A stretch of 64,000 bases of DNA from Flavobacteriaceae bacterium CRH (GTDB lineage Bacteria; Bacteroidota; Bacteroidia; Flavobacteriales; Flavobacteriaceae): contig LMAJ01000008.1 of the NCBI GenBank assembly GCA_001507425.1, positions 124,001 through 188,000 of the forward strand, in the 5' to 3' direction. Every line of letters begins with the position of its first letter. The first letter of the stretch is position 1. Position numbers and translations under genes: made by a program. A model generated the notes under the pieces. That model ran no database searches. It saw only the letters and a program-made list of their open reading frames with translations, and was not told the DNA's origin. Shown here one piece after another: positions 46,782 through 53,394 of the stretch.

Positions 46782-47156
46782 ATGAAAATTGCTACTATTA
46801 TTGTCCGCGTTTTAATTGGCCTATTATTACTTTTTGCATCTGTTACCTTTTTTCTTAAATTGGCACCAGAACCGGAAGCTACCGGTAATTTTAAGGCTTT
46901 TAATATGGGTTTAGTTGCCTCTACTTATTTATTGCCCTTAGCAAAAACTATTGAGTTGCTTTGCGGAATTGCCTTTGTAACCGGTCGATTCGTAACGCTT
47001 GCAAACATATTGATCTTGCCTATTACCATTAATATTTTGTTTATTAATTTCTTTCTGGCGCCGGAAGGATTACCTATTGCAATATTGTTATTTGCTGCTA
47101 ATTTATTTTTGATTTACAGATATTGGGATAATTACAGAAGTGTTTTCAGACCTTAA
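46782..47156 (+). CDS. DoxX-like membrane protein
   Basis: The 124-residue product is a four-helix DoxX-family protein: ATIIVRVLIGLLLLFASVTF, the loop LAPEPEATGNFKAFNMG, LLPLAKTIELLCGIAFVTGR, and ILILPITINILFINFFL. The P-x-x-K-x-x-E-L-x-x-G motif in the third segment is typical. DoxX relatives include quinone-linked oxidoreductase subunits, but most are uncharacterised. TATATTTG at 46616-46623 is a possible -7 box for a long leader. Confidence 0.85.
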   Translation: MKIATIIVRVLIGLLLLFASVTFFLKLAPEPEATGNFKAFNMGLVASTYLLPLAKTIELLCGIAFVTGRFVTLANILILPITINILFINFFLAPEGLPIAILLFAANLFLIYRYWDNYRSVFRP

Positions 47157-47176
47157 TTATCTTTATAAAATTAAAG

Positions 47177-47210
47177 AACCCGACAGCTTTTAAAGTCTGT
47201 CGGGTTTTTT
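47177..47210. terminator. Bidirectional terminator between DoxX and lipocalin genes
   Basis: The stem aacccgaca (47177-47185) pairs with tgtcgggtt (47198-47206), extended by a weaker inner pairing, with a T run on the plus strand and A-rich flank. It serves convergent genes. Confidence 0.8.
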
Positions 47211-47212
47211 AT

Positions 47213-47755
47213 TTAATTTGCTTTGTTGTGTTCTACCCAAACAAGGTCTGAAATATTATAACCAATTTCCTGAGCCTTTATTAGGTAATCTGCTTTGACA
47301 CTTTCAGGAATTTTAGGTTCTCTTGAAAGTATCCACATATATTTTAAGCTCTCACCGGCTACAAGTGCATACTTGTAATCTTTATCAATAGCAATTACAT
47401 TATATCCGGAATAAAAAGGACCAAAAAATGAGACCTTAAGCATACCAATATTGTCTTTTTTGACGAACTTGGCTTTCCCGATGCTTTCTTCCCATTTGTC
47501 TTTTTTGACATTATAGCCCTTATTATCAACTTTTATAGTGCCATCATCATTTACAGAATATTCTGCTGTAACGTTATTGAGACCTTTTTCATATTTAAAA
47601 TCTAATCTTGCAATTTCATACCATTTCCCCAAATACCTGGCTTTATCAAAATCATTGACTGCCGTTGCTTTCTTGGGAATTGTTGAACCACACGAGTACA
47701 GTGCGATTGCAATTCCTGCTCCAATTAAAACAGGAGCTACATATCTATTTTTCAT
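47213..47755 (-). CDS. blc: Bacterial lipocalin (Blc-like lipoprotein)
   Basis: Blc-type lipocalins are outer-membrane lipoproteins that bind lysophospholipids and fatty acids under envelope stress. The 180-residue product has a lipobox ending LYSCGS, the first lipocalin motif YLGKWYEIARLDFKYEKGL, then NVTAEYSVNDDGTIKVDNKG. FFGPFYSGYNVIAIDKDYKY, ALVAGESLKYMWILSREP and a C-terminal helix follow (AQEIGYNISDLVWVEHN). It is a single gene, convergent with the DoxX gene. Confidence 0.92.
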   Translation of the reverse strand: MKNRYVAPVLIGAGIAIALYSCGSTIPKKATAVNDFDKARYLGKWYEIARLDFKYEKGLNNVTAEYSVNDDGTIKVDNKGYNVKKDKWEESIGKAKFVKKDNIGMLKVSFFGPFYSGYNVIAIDKDYKYALVAGESLKYMWILSREPKIPESVKADYLIKAQEIGYNISDLVWVEHNKAN

Positions 47756-47861
47756 GATGTTAACTTTTTACATAAGTAAAGATACCATCAGAATAGTACA
47801 TCTAATTTACAAAATTATTTTTGATTTTTACATTTTAAAGAGCACAAAAATGATGAAAAAC

Positions 47862-47906
47862 AAAAAACCGTTAGTTCCGAAGCTTCGGAATCCTAACGGT
47901 TTTAAA
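47862..47906 (-). terminator. lpdA terminator
   Basis: The outer stem aaaccgttag (47865-47874) pairs with ctaacggttt (47893-47902). An inner palindrome ttccgaagcttcggaa lies at 47875-47890. A T run follows on the minus strand. It lies just after the lpdA stop. Confidence 0.85.
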
Positions 47907-47924
47907 TATATACTTGACGTAAAA

Positions 47925-49328
47925 TTATACGTGCAATGCTCTATTGTCTGTAGCGGCTAATGCTGCTTCTTTTACAGCTTCTGCAAAAGTTGGATGCGCA
48001 TGGCTCATTCTTGAAATATCTTCAGCAGATGCTTTAAATTCCATTGCTGTAACGGCTTCTGCAATTAAATCTGCAGTACGGGCCCCAATCATATGAACTC
48101 CTAAAACCTCATCTGTTTTAGCGTCAGCAATAATTTTTACGAATCCGTCTAAGTCTCCACTTGCTCTTGCACGTCCTAAAGCTTTAAAAGGAAAACTTCC
48201 AACTTTATATTCAGTACCTGAAGCTTTTACCTGCTCTTCCGTTTGTCCAACTGCAGCAACTTCCGGCCAAGTGTAAACAACGCCAGGAATTAAGTTATAA
48301 TCGATATGTGGTTTTTGACCTGCTAAGATTTCAGCAACCATAGTTCCTTCTTCTTCTGCTTTGTGTGCCAACATTGCTCCACGAATAACATCACCAATTG
48401 CATAGATATTTGGGACATTAGTTTGTAAATGATCGTTTACTTCTACTTGTCCTCTGTCTGAAATTTTAACTCCTGCTTTGTCAGCGTTCAATCCGTCTGT
48501 GTAAGGACGGCGACCAACAGCAACTAATGAATAATCTCCTTCTAAAGTGATTGTTTCTCCTTTTGCATTTTCAGCCTCAACAACAACAGCATCGCCGTTT
48601 CTTTCTACTGATTTTACTTTATGAGAAACGTAAAATTTCATTCCTTGTTTTTTCAATACTTTAGTCAATTCTTTAGACAAAGAACTATCCATTCCAGGAA
48701 TGATTCTGTCCAAAAATTCTACTACTGAAACTTGTGCTCCTAAACGTAAGTAAACTTGTCCAAGCTCGATTCCGATAACACCACCACCAATAATTACCAA
48801 GTGTTTTGGAACTTCTTTTAAAGCCAAAGCTTCTGTAGAAGTGATGATTCTTTCTTTATCAATTTTGATGAACGGTAAAGAAGATGGTTTAGAACCTGTT
48901 GCGATTACTGCATATTTTGTTTCGATGGTTTCTGATGTTCCGTCAGCTTTAGCAACTGCAATGTGCGTTGCGTCTACGAAAGAACCTAAACCGTTAAAAA
49001 CAGTAATTTTATTTTTATCCATTAAGTAGTTGATTCCACCTACGGTTTGATCTACAACTGCCTGCTTGCGCGCAATCATTTTCTCTAAATTGATTTTTAC
49101 ATCTCCCGAAACTTCGATTCCGTGATCTGCAAAATGAGCAATTTCTGAATAATGGTGAGATGAAGCTAACAACGCTTTTGAAGGGATACAACCTACGTTA
49201 AGGCAGGTTCCGCCTAGTGCGTTATACTTTTCTACAATTGCTGTTTTGAAACCTAATTGTGCGCAACGAATTGCTGATACATATCCGCCCGGTCCTGAAC
49301 CTATAATGACTACGTCAAATGAACTCAT
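47925..49328 (-). CDS. lpdA: Dihydrolipoyl dehydrogenase (E3)
   Basis: LpdA is the FAD-dependent E3 subunit shared by pyruvate and 2-oxoglutarate dehydrogenases, and reoxidises lipoamide with NAD+. The 467-residue product has the FAD motif IIGSGPGGYVSAIRCAQLG, the redox disulfide Cys42-Cys47 in GGTCLNVGCIPSK, NAD motif VIGGGVIGIELGQVYLRLGA, YAIGDVIRGAMLAHKAEEEG, and the C-terminal catalytic HAHPTFAEAVKEA. No E1 or E2 gene is adjacent. A TAATTTTG box lies upstream at 49356-49363. Confidence 0.97.
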   Translation of the reverse strand: MSSFDVVIIGSGPGGYVSAIRCAQLGFKTAIVEKYNALGGTCLNVGCIPSKALLASSHHYSEIAHFADHGIEVSGDVKINLEKMIARKQAVVDQTVGGINYLMDKNKITVFNGLGSFVDATHIAVAKADGTSETIETKYAVIATGSKPSSLPFIKIDKERIITSTEALALKEVPKHLVIIGGGVIGIELGQVYLRLGAQVSVVEFLDRIIPGMDSSLSKELTKVLKKQGMKFYVSHKVKSVERNGDAVVVEAENAKGETITLEGDYSLVAVGRRPYTDGLNADKAGVKISDRGQVEVNDHLQTNVPNIYAIGDVIRGAMLAHKAEEEGTMVAEILAGQKPHIDYNLIPGVVYTWPEVAAVGQTEEQVKASGTEYKVGSFPFKALGRARASGDLDGFVKIIADAKTDEVLGVHMIGARTADLIAEAVTAMEFKASAEDISRMSHAHPTFAEAVKEAALAATDNRALHV

Positions 49329-49632
49329 AGTTTGTCTATTTTATTTTTAGCGATACAAAATTAAGGAATAAAGTTTTGTTTAAAGTTTAAATTTCAATGT
49401 TTTTTGTGTGAAATTTTGATGGGAGAAGATTTGATTTAGATTGCGCATTTTACCGCAAAGTTCGCAAAGGTTTACGTAAAGATTCGCTAAGTTTATACAC
49501 CAGCTTGTCATCCTGACGGAGGAAGGATCACACAAGTGACTTCATCTGGATAACCGCCAATCTTTGTCGAGCTTCTTGTGTGATCCTTCCTCCGTCAGGA
49601 TGACAAAATAACATTAATACCTTTGAACCTTC
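49329..49632. other. Region between the lpdA and lrp-type genes
   Basis: No gene. The lpdA -7 element candidate TAATTTTG (minus, 49356-49363) is near the lpdA end. A gcaaagtt/gcaaagg-type short repeat lies at about 49440-49490. The perfect inverted-repeat element lies at 49505-49606. Confidence 0.5.
49505..49606. repeat. Inverted-repeat element, family E copy 3 (perfect 32-bp arms)
   Basis: Arms 49505-49536 and 49575-49606 are exact 32-bp complements, beginning ttgtcatcctgacggagg. The interior holds gccaatctttgtcgag, the reverse complement of the interior of copies 2 and 4, so the element occurs in both orientations. It lies just after the Lrp-type gene (minus). Confidence 0.85.
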
Positions 49633-50091
49633 CTAAAAAGAAATTACGGTTGAATTCTTTACCTCACTAATCATAAACATACTCTGAGTGCTTCCAATAT
49701 GCTGCAACGAAGTAAGTTTTGTAACCAAAAATTCACGATACGCTTCCATGTCTTTTACTAAAACTTTCAGTATATAATCGTAATCGCCGCTTACGTGATG
49801 GCATTCTAAGACTTCGTTTAGCTTGATGACTTCGCTTTCGAATCTAGTTAGGAATTCTTTGGTATGCTGAATGAGTTTTAAATGACAGAAAACGACAAAG
49901 CCTTTGTCTATTTTGGTTTTATCGACTAATGCTACGTAGTTTTTTATTATTCCTTCTCGCTCTAGCTTTTTGATGCGTTCGTAAACTGCCGTTACCGAAA
50001 GATTGAGTTTTAAGGACAATTCTTTGGTTGTTTTTTTACTGTCGGTTTGTAGTAAAACGAGAAGTTTTTTATCGGTGGCGTCTAAAGTCAT
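49633..50091 (-). CDS. Lrp/AsnC-family transcriptional regulator
   Basis: The 152-residue product has an N-terminal winged HTH (LDATDKKLLVLLQTDSKKTT, then ELSLKLNLSVTAVYERIKKLEREGII) and a C-terminal RAM ligand-binding domain (KGFVVFCHLKL, ECHHVSGDYDYILKVLVKDM, IGSTQSMFMISEVKNS). Lrp-type proteins sense amino acids and often regulate a divergent gene. Here that is the Cys/Met-metabolism PLP enzyme at 50542, so methionine or a related amino acid is a plausible effector. The ATG is embedded in a heptamer repeat. Confidence 0.9.
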   Translation of the reverse strand: MTLDATDKKLLVLLQTDSKKTTKELSLKLNLSVTAVYERIKKLEREGIIKNYVALVDKTKIDKGFVVFCHLKLIQHTKEFLTRFESEVIKLNEVLECHHVSGDYDYILKVLVKDMEAYREFLVTKLTSLQHIGSTQSMFMISEVKNSTVISF

Positions 50092-50148
50092 GGTTTATGG
50101 TTTATGGTTTGTTGTTTTGGGTTTTGGGTTTTGGGTTTTGGTTTGTTG
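50087..50148. repeat. Heptamer repeats overlapping the lrp-type start codon
   Basis: On the plus strand tggttta units (about 50089-50109) run into gggtttt units (about 50116-50143). Read on the minus strand, aaaaccc and aaaccat units lead directly into the ATG at 50091. Copy-number change would alter the 5' untranslated region and the spacing to the promoter. Confidence 0.8.
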
Positions 50149-50310
50149 CTGCGATGAAAGAAAATCTAATTATTTGGACTTTTAAAATCAAATTTAGAAA
50201 AATAATCTTATTTAAATAGTATTAATAGTTTTAAAATCTAATTATAGACATATTGGTTGATTAATTTTCTAATAAGAAGTTATTTTGAATAGAATTTCTT
50301 TTGAAAACGA
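50149..50310. other. AT-rich divergent promoter region
   Basis: There is no gene and no clear consensus box. It should contain promoters for the Lrp-type gene (minus) and perhaps for the transcript entering the structured element (plus). Nothing further could be resolved. Confidence 0.3.
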
Positions 50311-50460
50311 GTGTCCTAGCCCAGATTGTAGTGGAAAGCCCGGAGTAAAAATGGCATAAGTTTCTTGTTCTAAAAAAGCGACCGGAGGAAGCTCTTTTTA
50401 GAACATTAGAAACTTGCCTTTTTTATGAGGACTTGAAACGGAAAGCTGGAATAGCTCTTA
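50311..50460 (+). ncRNA. Structured element resembling Flavo-1, copy 2 (enlarged hairpin)
   Basis: The conserved 5' end gtcctagcccagattgtagt and 3' end cggaaagctggaatagct match copy 3. Between them is a much longer hairpin: aagtttcttgttctaaaaa pairs with its near-complement ending agaaactt, flanked by ggcat and tgcc. The hairpin length differs greatly from the other copies while the ends are kept, as expected for an RNA with a variable stem. It lies in the leader region of the PLP-enzyme gene. Confidence 0.5.
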
Positions 50461-50464
50461 AAAA

Positions 50465-50523
50465 TTTGTTTCAGGTTTAAAGTTTCGGATTGTTGGAACC
50501 TGAAACCTGAAACTTGAAACAAA
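50465..50523 (+). promoter_or_regulatory. Hairpin in the PLP-enzyme leader
   Basis: A 22-bp near-complementary pair has arms 50465-50486 and 50502-50523 (tttgtttcaggttt... and ...cctgaaacttgaaacaaa) and ends 18 bases before the ATG. It has no T run, so it is not a terminator. It could affect ribosome access. Confidence 0.4.
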
Positions 50524-50541
50524 CAAACAAAAACTATCTAT

Positions 50542-51783
50542 ATGAAAAACTTTAACCCAGCAGATAAAATTCAGGATTTGCAATATTTTGGTGAATTTGG
50601 AGGTGTGAATCCTTCGATTTCTGATTCTTCTACTTATACCTTTCTTTCGGCTAAAACGATGTTCGATACTTTTGAAGGCAATATGGAAGGCTGCTATTTG
50701 TATTCGCGCCATTCATCGCCTAGTAATTTGTATCTGGATCAGGCTTTGGCGGCGATGGAAGGAACGGAAACGGCAAATGTTTCGGCATCTGGAATGGGCG
50801 CGATTACGCCTACTCTATTACAGCTTTGCGGTGCGGGCGATCACATTGTTTCGAGCCGAACGATTTATGGCGGAACGTATGCTTTTTTGAAGAATTTTAC
50901 GCCTCGTTTTGGTATTGAAACGAGCTTTGTAGACATCACGAAAATAGATGTTGTTGAAGCTGCAATTACATCAAAAACGAAAGTTTTGTATTGTGAAATA
51001 GTTAGTAATCCGTTATTGGAAGTGGCTGATATTACTGGTTTGGCTAAAATTGCTAAAAAACATAATTTAAAATTAGTTGTCGACAATACGTTCTCTCCTT
51101 TATCTGTTTCCCCGGCAAAATTAGGCGCTGACATCGTAATTCATAGTTTGACAAAATACATTAACGGAAGCAGCGATACGGTTGGCGGCGTAACTTGTGC
51201 ATCGAAAGAATTTATTAATGCGTTGAAAAATGTAAACTCAGGAGCAAGCATGCTTTTGGGGCCAACAATGGATAGTTTGCGGTCTGCATCTGTGATGAAA
51301 AACTTAAGAACTCTTCATATCAGAATTAAACAACACAGTCATAATGCTCATTTTCTGGCGGATCAATTTGAAGCTGATGGTTTAAAAACGGTTTATCCGG
51401 GATTGAAAAGTCATCCGAGTCATGAATTGTATAGAACAATGATTAACCCTGAATATGGTTTTGGCGGAATGCTGACCATTGACGTTGGTACTTTGGCTAA
51501 AGCCAATGAATTAATGGAGCTGATGCAAGCGAGAAACTTAGGATATCTTGCAGTAAGTTTAGGATTTTACAAAACGTTATTTAGCGCGCCGGGAACTTCG
51601 ACTTCAAGCGAAATCCCATTAGAAGAACAACACGAAATGGGATTGACGGATGGTTTGATTCGTTTTTCGATTGGCTTGGATAATGATATTCAGCGTACTT
51701 ATGAAATGATGAAAGCTTGTATGGTGGAACTTGGGATTTTGAAAAATTCAATTTCACGCAGCGCTTTTGCAGAGATTCGTTAA
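50542..51783 (+). CDS. Cys/Met-metabolism PLP-dependent lyase
   Basis: The 413-residue enzyme belongs to the cystathionine/methionine gamma-lyase family (fold type I). Visible elements are SASGMGAITPTLLQL, GDHIVSSRTIYGGTYAF, LVVDNTFSPL with the PLP-pairing Asp181, and the Schiff-base Lys205 in HSLTKYINGSSDTVGG. The substrate loop reads YSRHSSPSNLYLDQALAAME, where the family norm is Y-x-R-x-x-N-P-T; Asn-Pro-Thr is replaced here by Ser-Pro-Ser. Methionine gamma-lyase or a homocysteine/cystathionine lyase is likely. It is divergent from an Lrp regulator and follows two structured leader elements. Confidence 0.85.
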   Translation: MKNFNPADKIQDLQYFGEFGGVNPSISDSSTYTFLSAKTMFDTFEGNMEGCYLYSRHSSPSNLYLDQALAAMEGTETANVSASGMGAITPTLLQLCGAGDHIVSSRTIYGGTYAFLKNFTPRFGIETSFVDITKIDVVEAAITSKTKVLYCEIVSNPLLEVADITGLAKIAKKHNLKLVVDNTFSPLSVSPAKLGADIVIHSLTKYINGSSDTVGGVTCASKEFINALKNVNSGASMLLGPTMDSLRSASVMKNLRTLHIRIKQHSHNAHFLADQFEADGLKTVYPGLKSHPSHELYRTMINPEYGFGGMLTIDVGTLAKANELMELMQARNLGYLAVSLGFYKTLFSAPGTSTSSEIPLEEQHEMGLTDGLIRFSIGLDNDIQRTYEMMKACMVELGILKNSISRSAFAEIR

Positions 51784-51800
51784 GGAGTTTAACGCATCTA

Positions 51801-51915
51801 TTTGTCATTTTGAGGAACGAAAAATCACACTGGAAACTCGACAAAGATTGGGGATTTTCTTGACGGAGTTTCTAGTGTGATGCTTCTCCCGAAGCCTCGG
51901 GATCAGGATGACAAA
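51801..51915. repeat. Inverted-repeat element, family E copy 4
   Basis: The left arm tttgtcattttgaggaacg... (51801-51833) and right arm ending gatcaggatgacaaa (51872-51915) are imperfect complements. The right arm has an extra ccgaagcctcggg hairpin. The interior ctcgacaaagattggg is the family core. It follows the PLP-enzyme stop. Confidence 0.7.
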
Positions 51916-51926
51916 ATGCGATAAAT

Positions 51927-51962
51927 AAAAGCCGTTCTGATATTATTTTCAGAACGGCTTTT
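51927..51962. terminator. Bidirectional terminator
   Basis: A 14-bp perfect stem has arms 51927-51940 (aaaagccgttctga) and 51949-51962 between convergent genes. The right arm ends where the minus-strand gene stops. Confidence 0.9.
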
Positions 51963-51964
51963 AT

Positions 51965-53059
51965 TTAATTTTGTTCGTAATGCCTAAAGGATTGCCAATA
52001 CTTATCCTTGTAGATTTCGTAGCTTATTTCTAAAGTTTGGCTGTGTTTTTTAATTAATGCATCCAAAACTTTTGGTGGTTTTCGAAAATCTTTGCAAGCA
52101 AAAAAGATTTCTCGTTTGTTATTTGCTGTTTCTCTGCCAATATTTAAATATCCGTCTAAATCTGTTAAACTCAACATTATTTCGTCCTGAATTTCATCTA
52201 GCTTCTTATAAGTTTCCTGATCAGGCAAACCGCTTTCATCTGATTTATTAAATGGAATTACAACTATCAAAATCCAGGGATGTGACGCTTTTTTATCCCA
52301 TTTTAATATTGTTGCATTAATTATTGCTAAAATAATCCCTCCGTCTTCTCTCTTTCCTTCAAAACTTGCGTAGCTATCATTTTCAGTATCATGTCTAATA
52401 CCTTCATATTTTTCAACAAATTCTTTTTCTCTCCAAATTAAATAATCCTTTAATTTTTCGATTGGAATCAAATCCTGAGAAACTTCATGATTTCCAATCA
52501 CTTTCAGATTATCTATTAGCGTAACTGAGTGCAATTCTCCTAAAAAATTATCCAGAAAAATATAAACTCCATTTGTTACAGCTGCTTTTTTATCTTCTTC
52601 AAAATGATCGTAAACAATTGTCAAATCGATTTCGTCCGGATAATCGTTATAAAGATTAGGGTAAAACTTTAAATTTCCTTTATTAAAATCTAAATTTTCA
52701 TACGTTATGCCAACATCATTAATATCTGATGCAGATTTAAGGGCCGTAAACTTCCAGCCTTCAATTTTCGGGGCTGCATTGACTAACTCTTCTATCACAT
52801 AAATATTTTTTATCGCTCCGTCTGGCGTTAGGATCAACTCTGCAGTTTGGTTATCAAACATTCCGGTTAGAAAATAAAAACCATCATGAATTTCATCTAA
52901 TTTTGGTGCAATTTTATCTAAAAATCCTTTGTGTATATTGTTCCCTTGCTGAACAATTTTGAAAAACTCTTTTTCATGTTTTAAAAACCAATTCCAAAAA
53001 TCACTGTAGGACTCTATAGGGGATTCTTTTTTACCCAATATCTTATCAAGAAAACTCAT
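51965..53059 (-). CDS. DUF695-containing protein
   Basis: The 364-residue cytoplasmic protein begins MSFLDKILGKK. An N-terminal region of about 220 residues (WNWFLKHEKEFFKIVQQGN, DEIHDGFYFLTGMFDNQTAELILTPDG) precedes a C-terminal DUF695-like domain. That domain reads HPWILIVVIPFNKSDESGLP, DQETYKKLDEIQDEIM, DGYLNIGRETANNKREIFF, then a final basic helix and YWQSFRHYEQN. DUF695 occurs widely near immunity-type genes. Its activity is unknown. The MSFL-KK-LG start echoes the SUFU-like gene at 27659. Confidence 0.75.
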   Translation of the reverse strand: MSFLDKILGKKESPIESYSDFWNWFLKHEKEFFKIVQQGNNIHKGFLDKIAPKLDEIHDGFYFLTGMFDNQTAELILTPDGAIKNIYVIEELVNAAPKIEGWKFTALKSASDINDVGITYENLDFNKGNLKFYPNLYNDYPDEIDLTIVYDHFEEDKKAAVTNGVYIFLDNFLGELHSVTLIDNLKVIGNHEVSQDLIPIEKLKDYLIWREKEFVEKYEGIRHDTENDSYASFEGKREDGGIILAIINATILKWDKKASHPWILIVVIPFNKSDESGLPDQETYKKLDEIQDEIMLSLTDLDGYLNIGRETANNKREIFFACKDFRKPPKVLDALIKKHSQTLEISYEIYKDKYWQSFRHYEQN

Positions 53060-53194
53060 GTATTAAAAAAATTAAATTTAAACTTCGTATACGCAAACCT
53101 AAGAAAAAGCTTTAATAAGTATGGGAATATTTTTATAAAAATTCTAACAAAAAAAATTAGATTCATGTAGCTTTCTAAGAGATTGACAAAAGTA

Positions 53195-53303
53195 TTTCAC
53201 GCAGATTTAAAAAGATTTAAGCAGATTAAAATAGATTTTTTAAGTTCATTGCAATAAATAAATCTGCGCATATCTGCTTAAATCTTTTTAAATCTGCGTG
53301 AAA
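53195..53303. repeat. Long hairpin repeat, family H copy 2 (perfect 32-bp arms)
   Basis: Arms 53195-53226 (tttcacgcagatttaaaaag...) and 53272-53303 are exact complements over 32 bp with a 45-base loop. It is followed by aatctgtggcaaaa as in copy 1. It lies between two minus-strand genes. The surrounding 53060-53394 gap holds no gene. Confidence 0.8.
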
Positions 53304-53341
53304 CAAAAAATCTTTTTAATCCTTCTAATCTGTGGCAAAAT

Positions 53342-53378
53342 AAAAAGCCGTTCTAAATTATCTTCAGAACGGCTTGTC
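53342..53378 (-). terminator. APC permease terminator
   Basis: aagccgttct (53345-53354) pairs with agaacggctt (53366-53375), with a T run on the minus strand. It uses the same stem sequence as the terminator at 51927. Confidence 0.8.
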
Positions 53379-53394
53379 ATTTATAACTCTTAAC

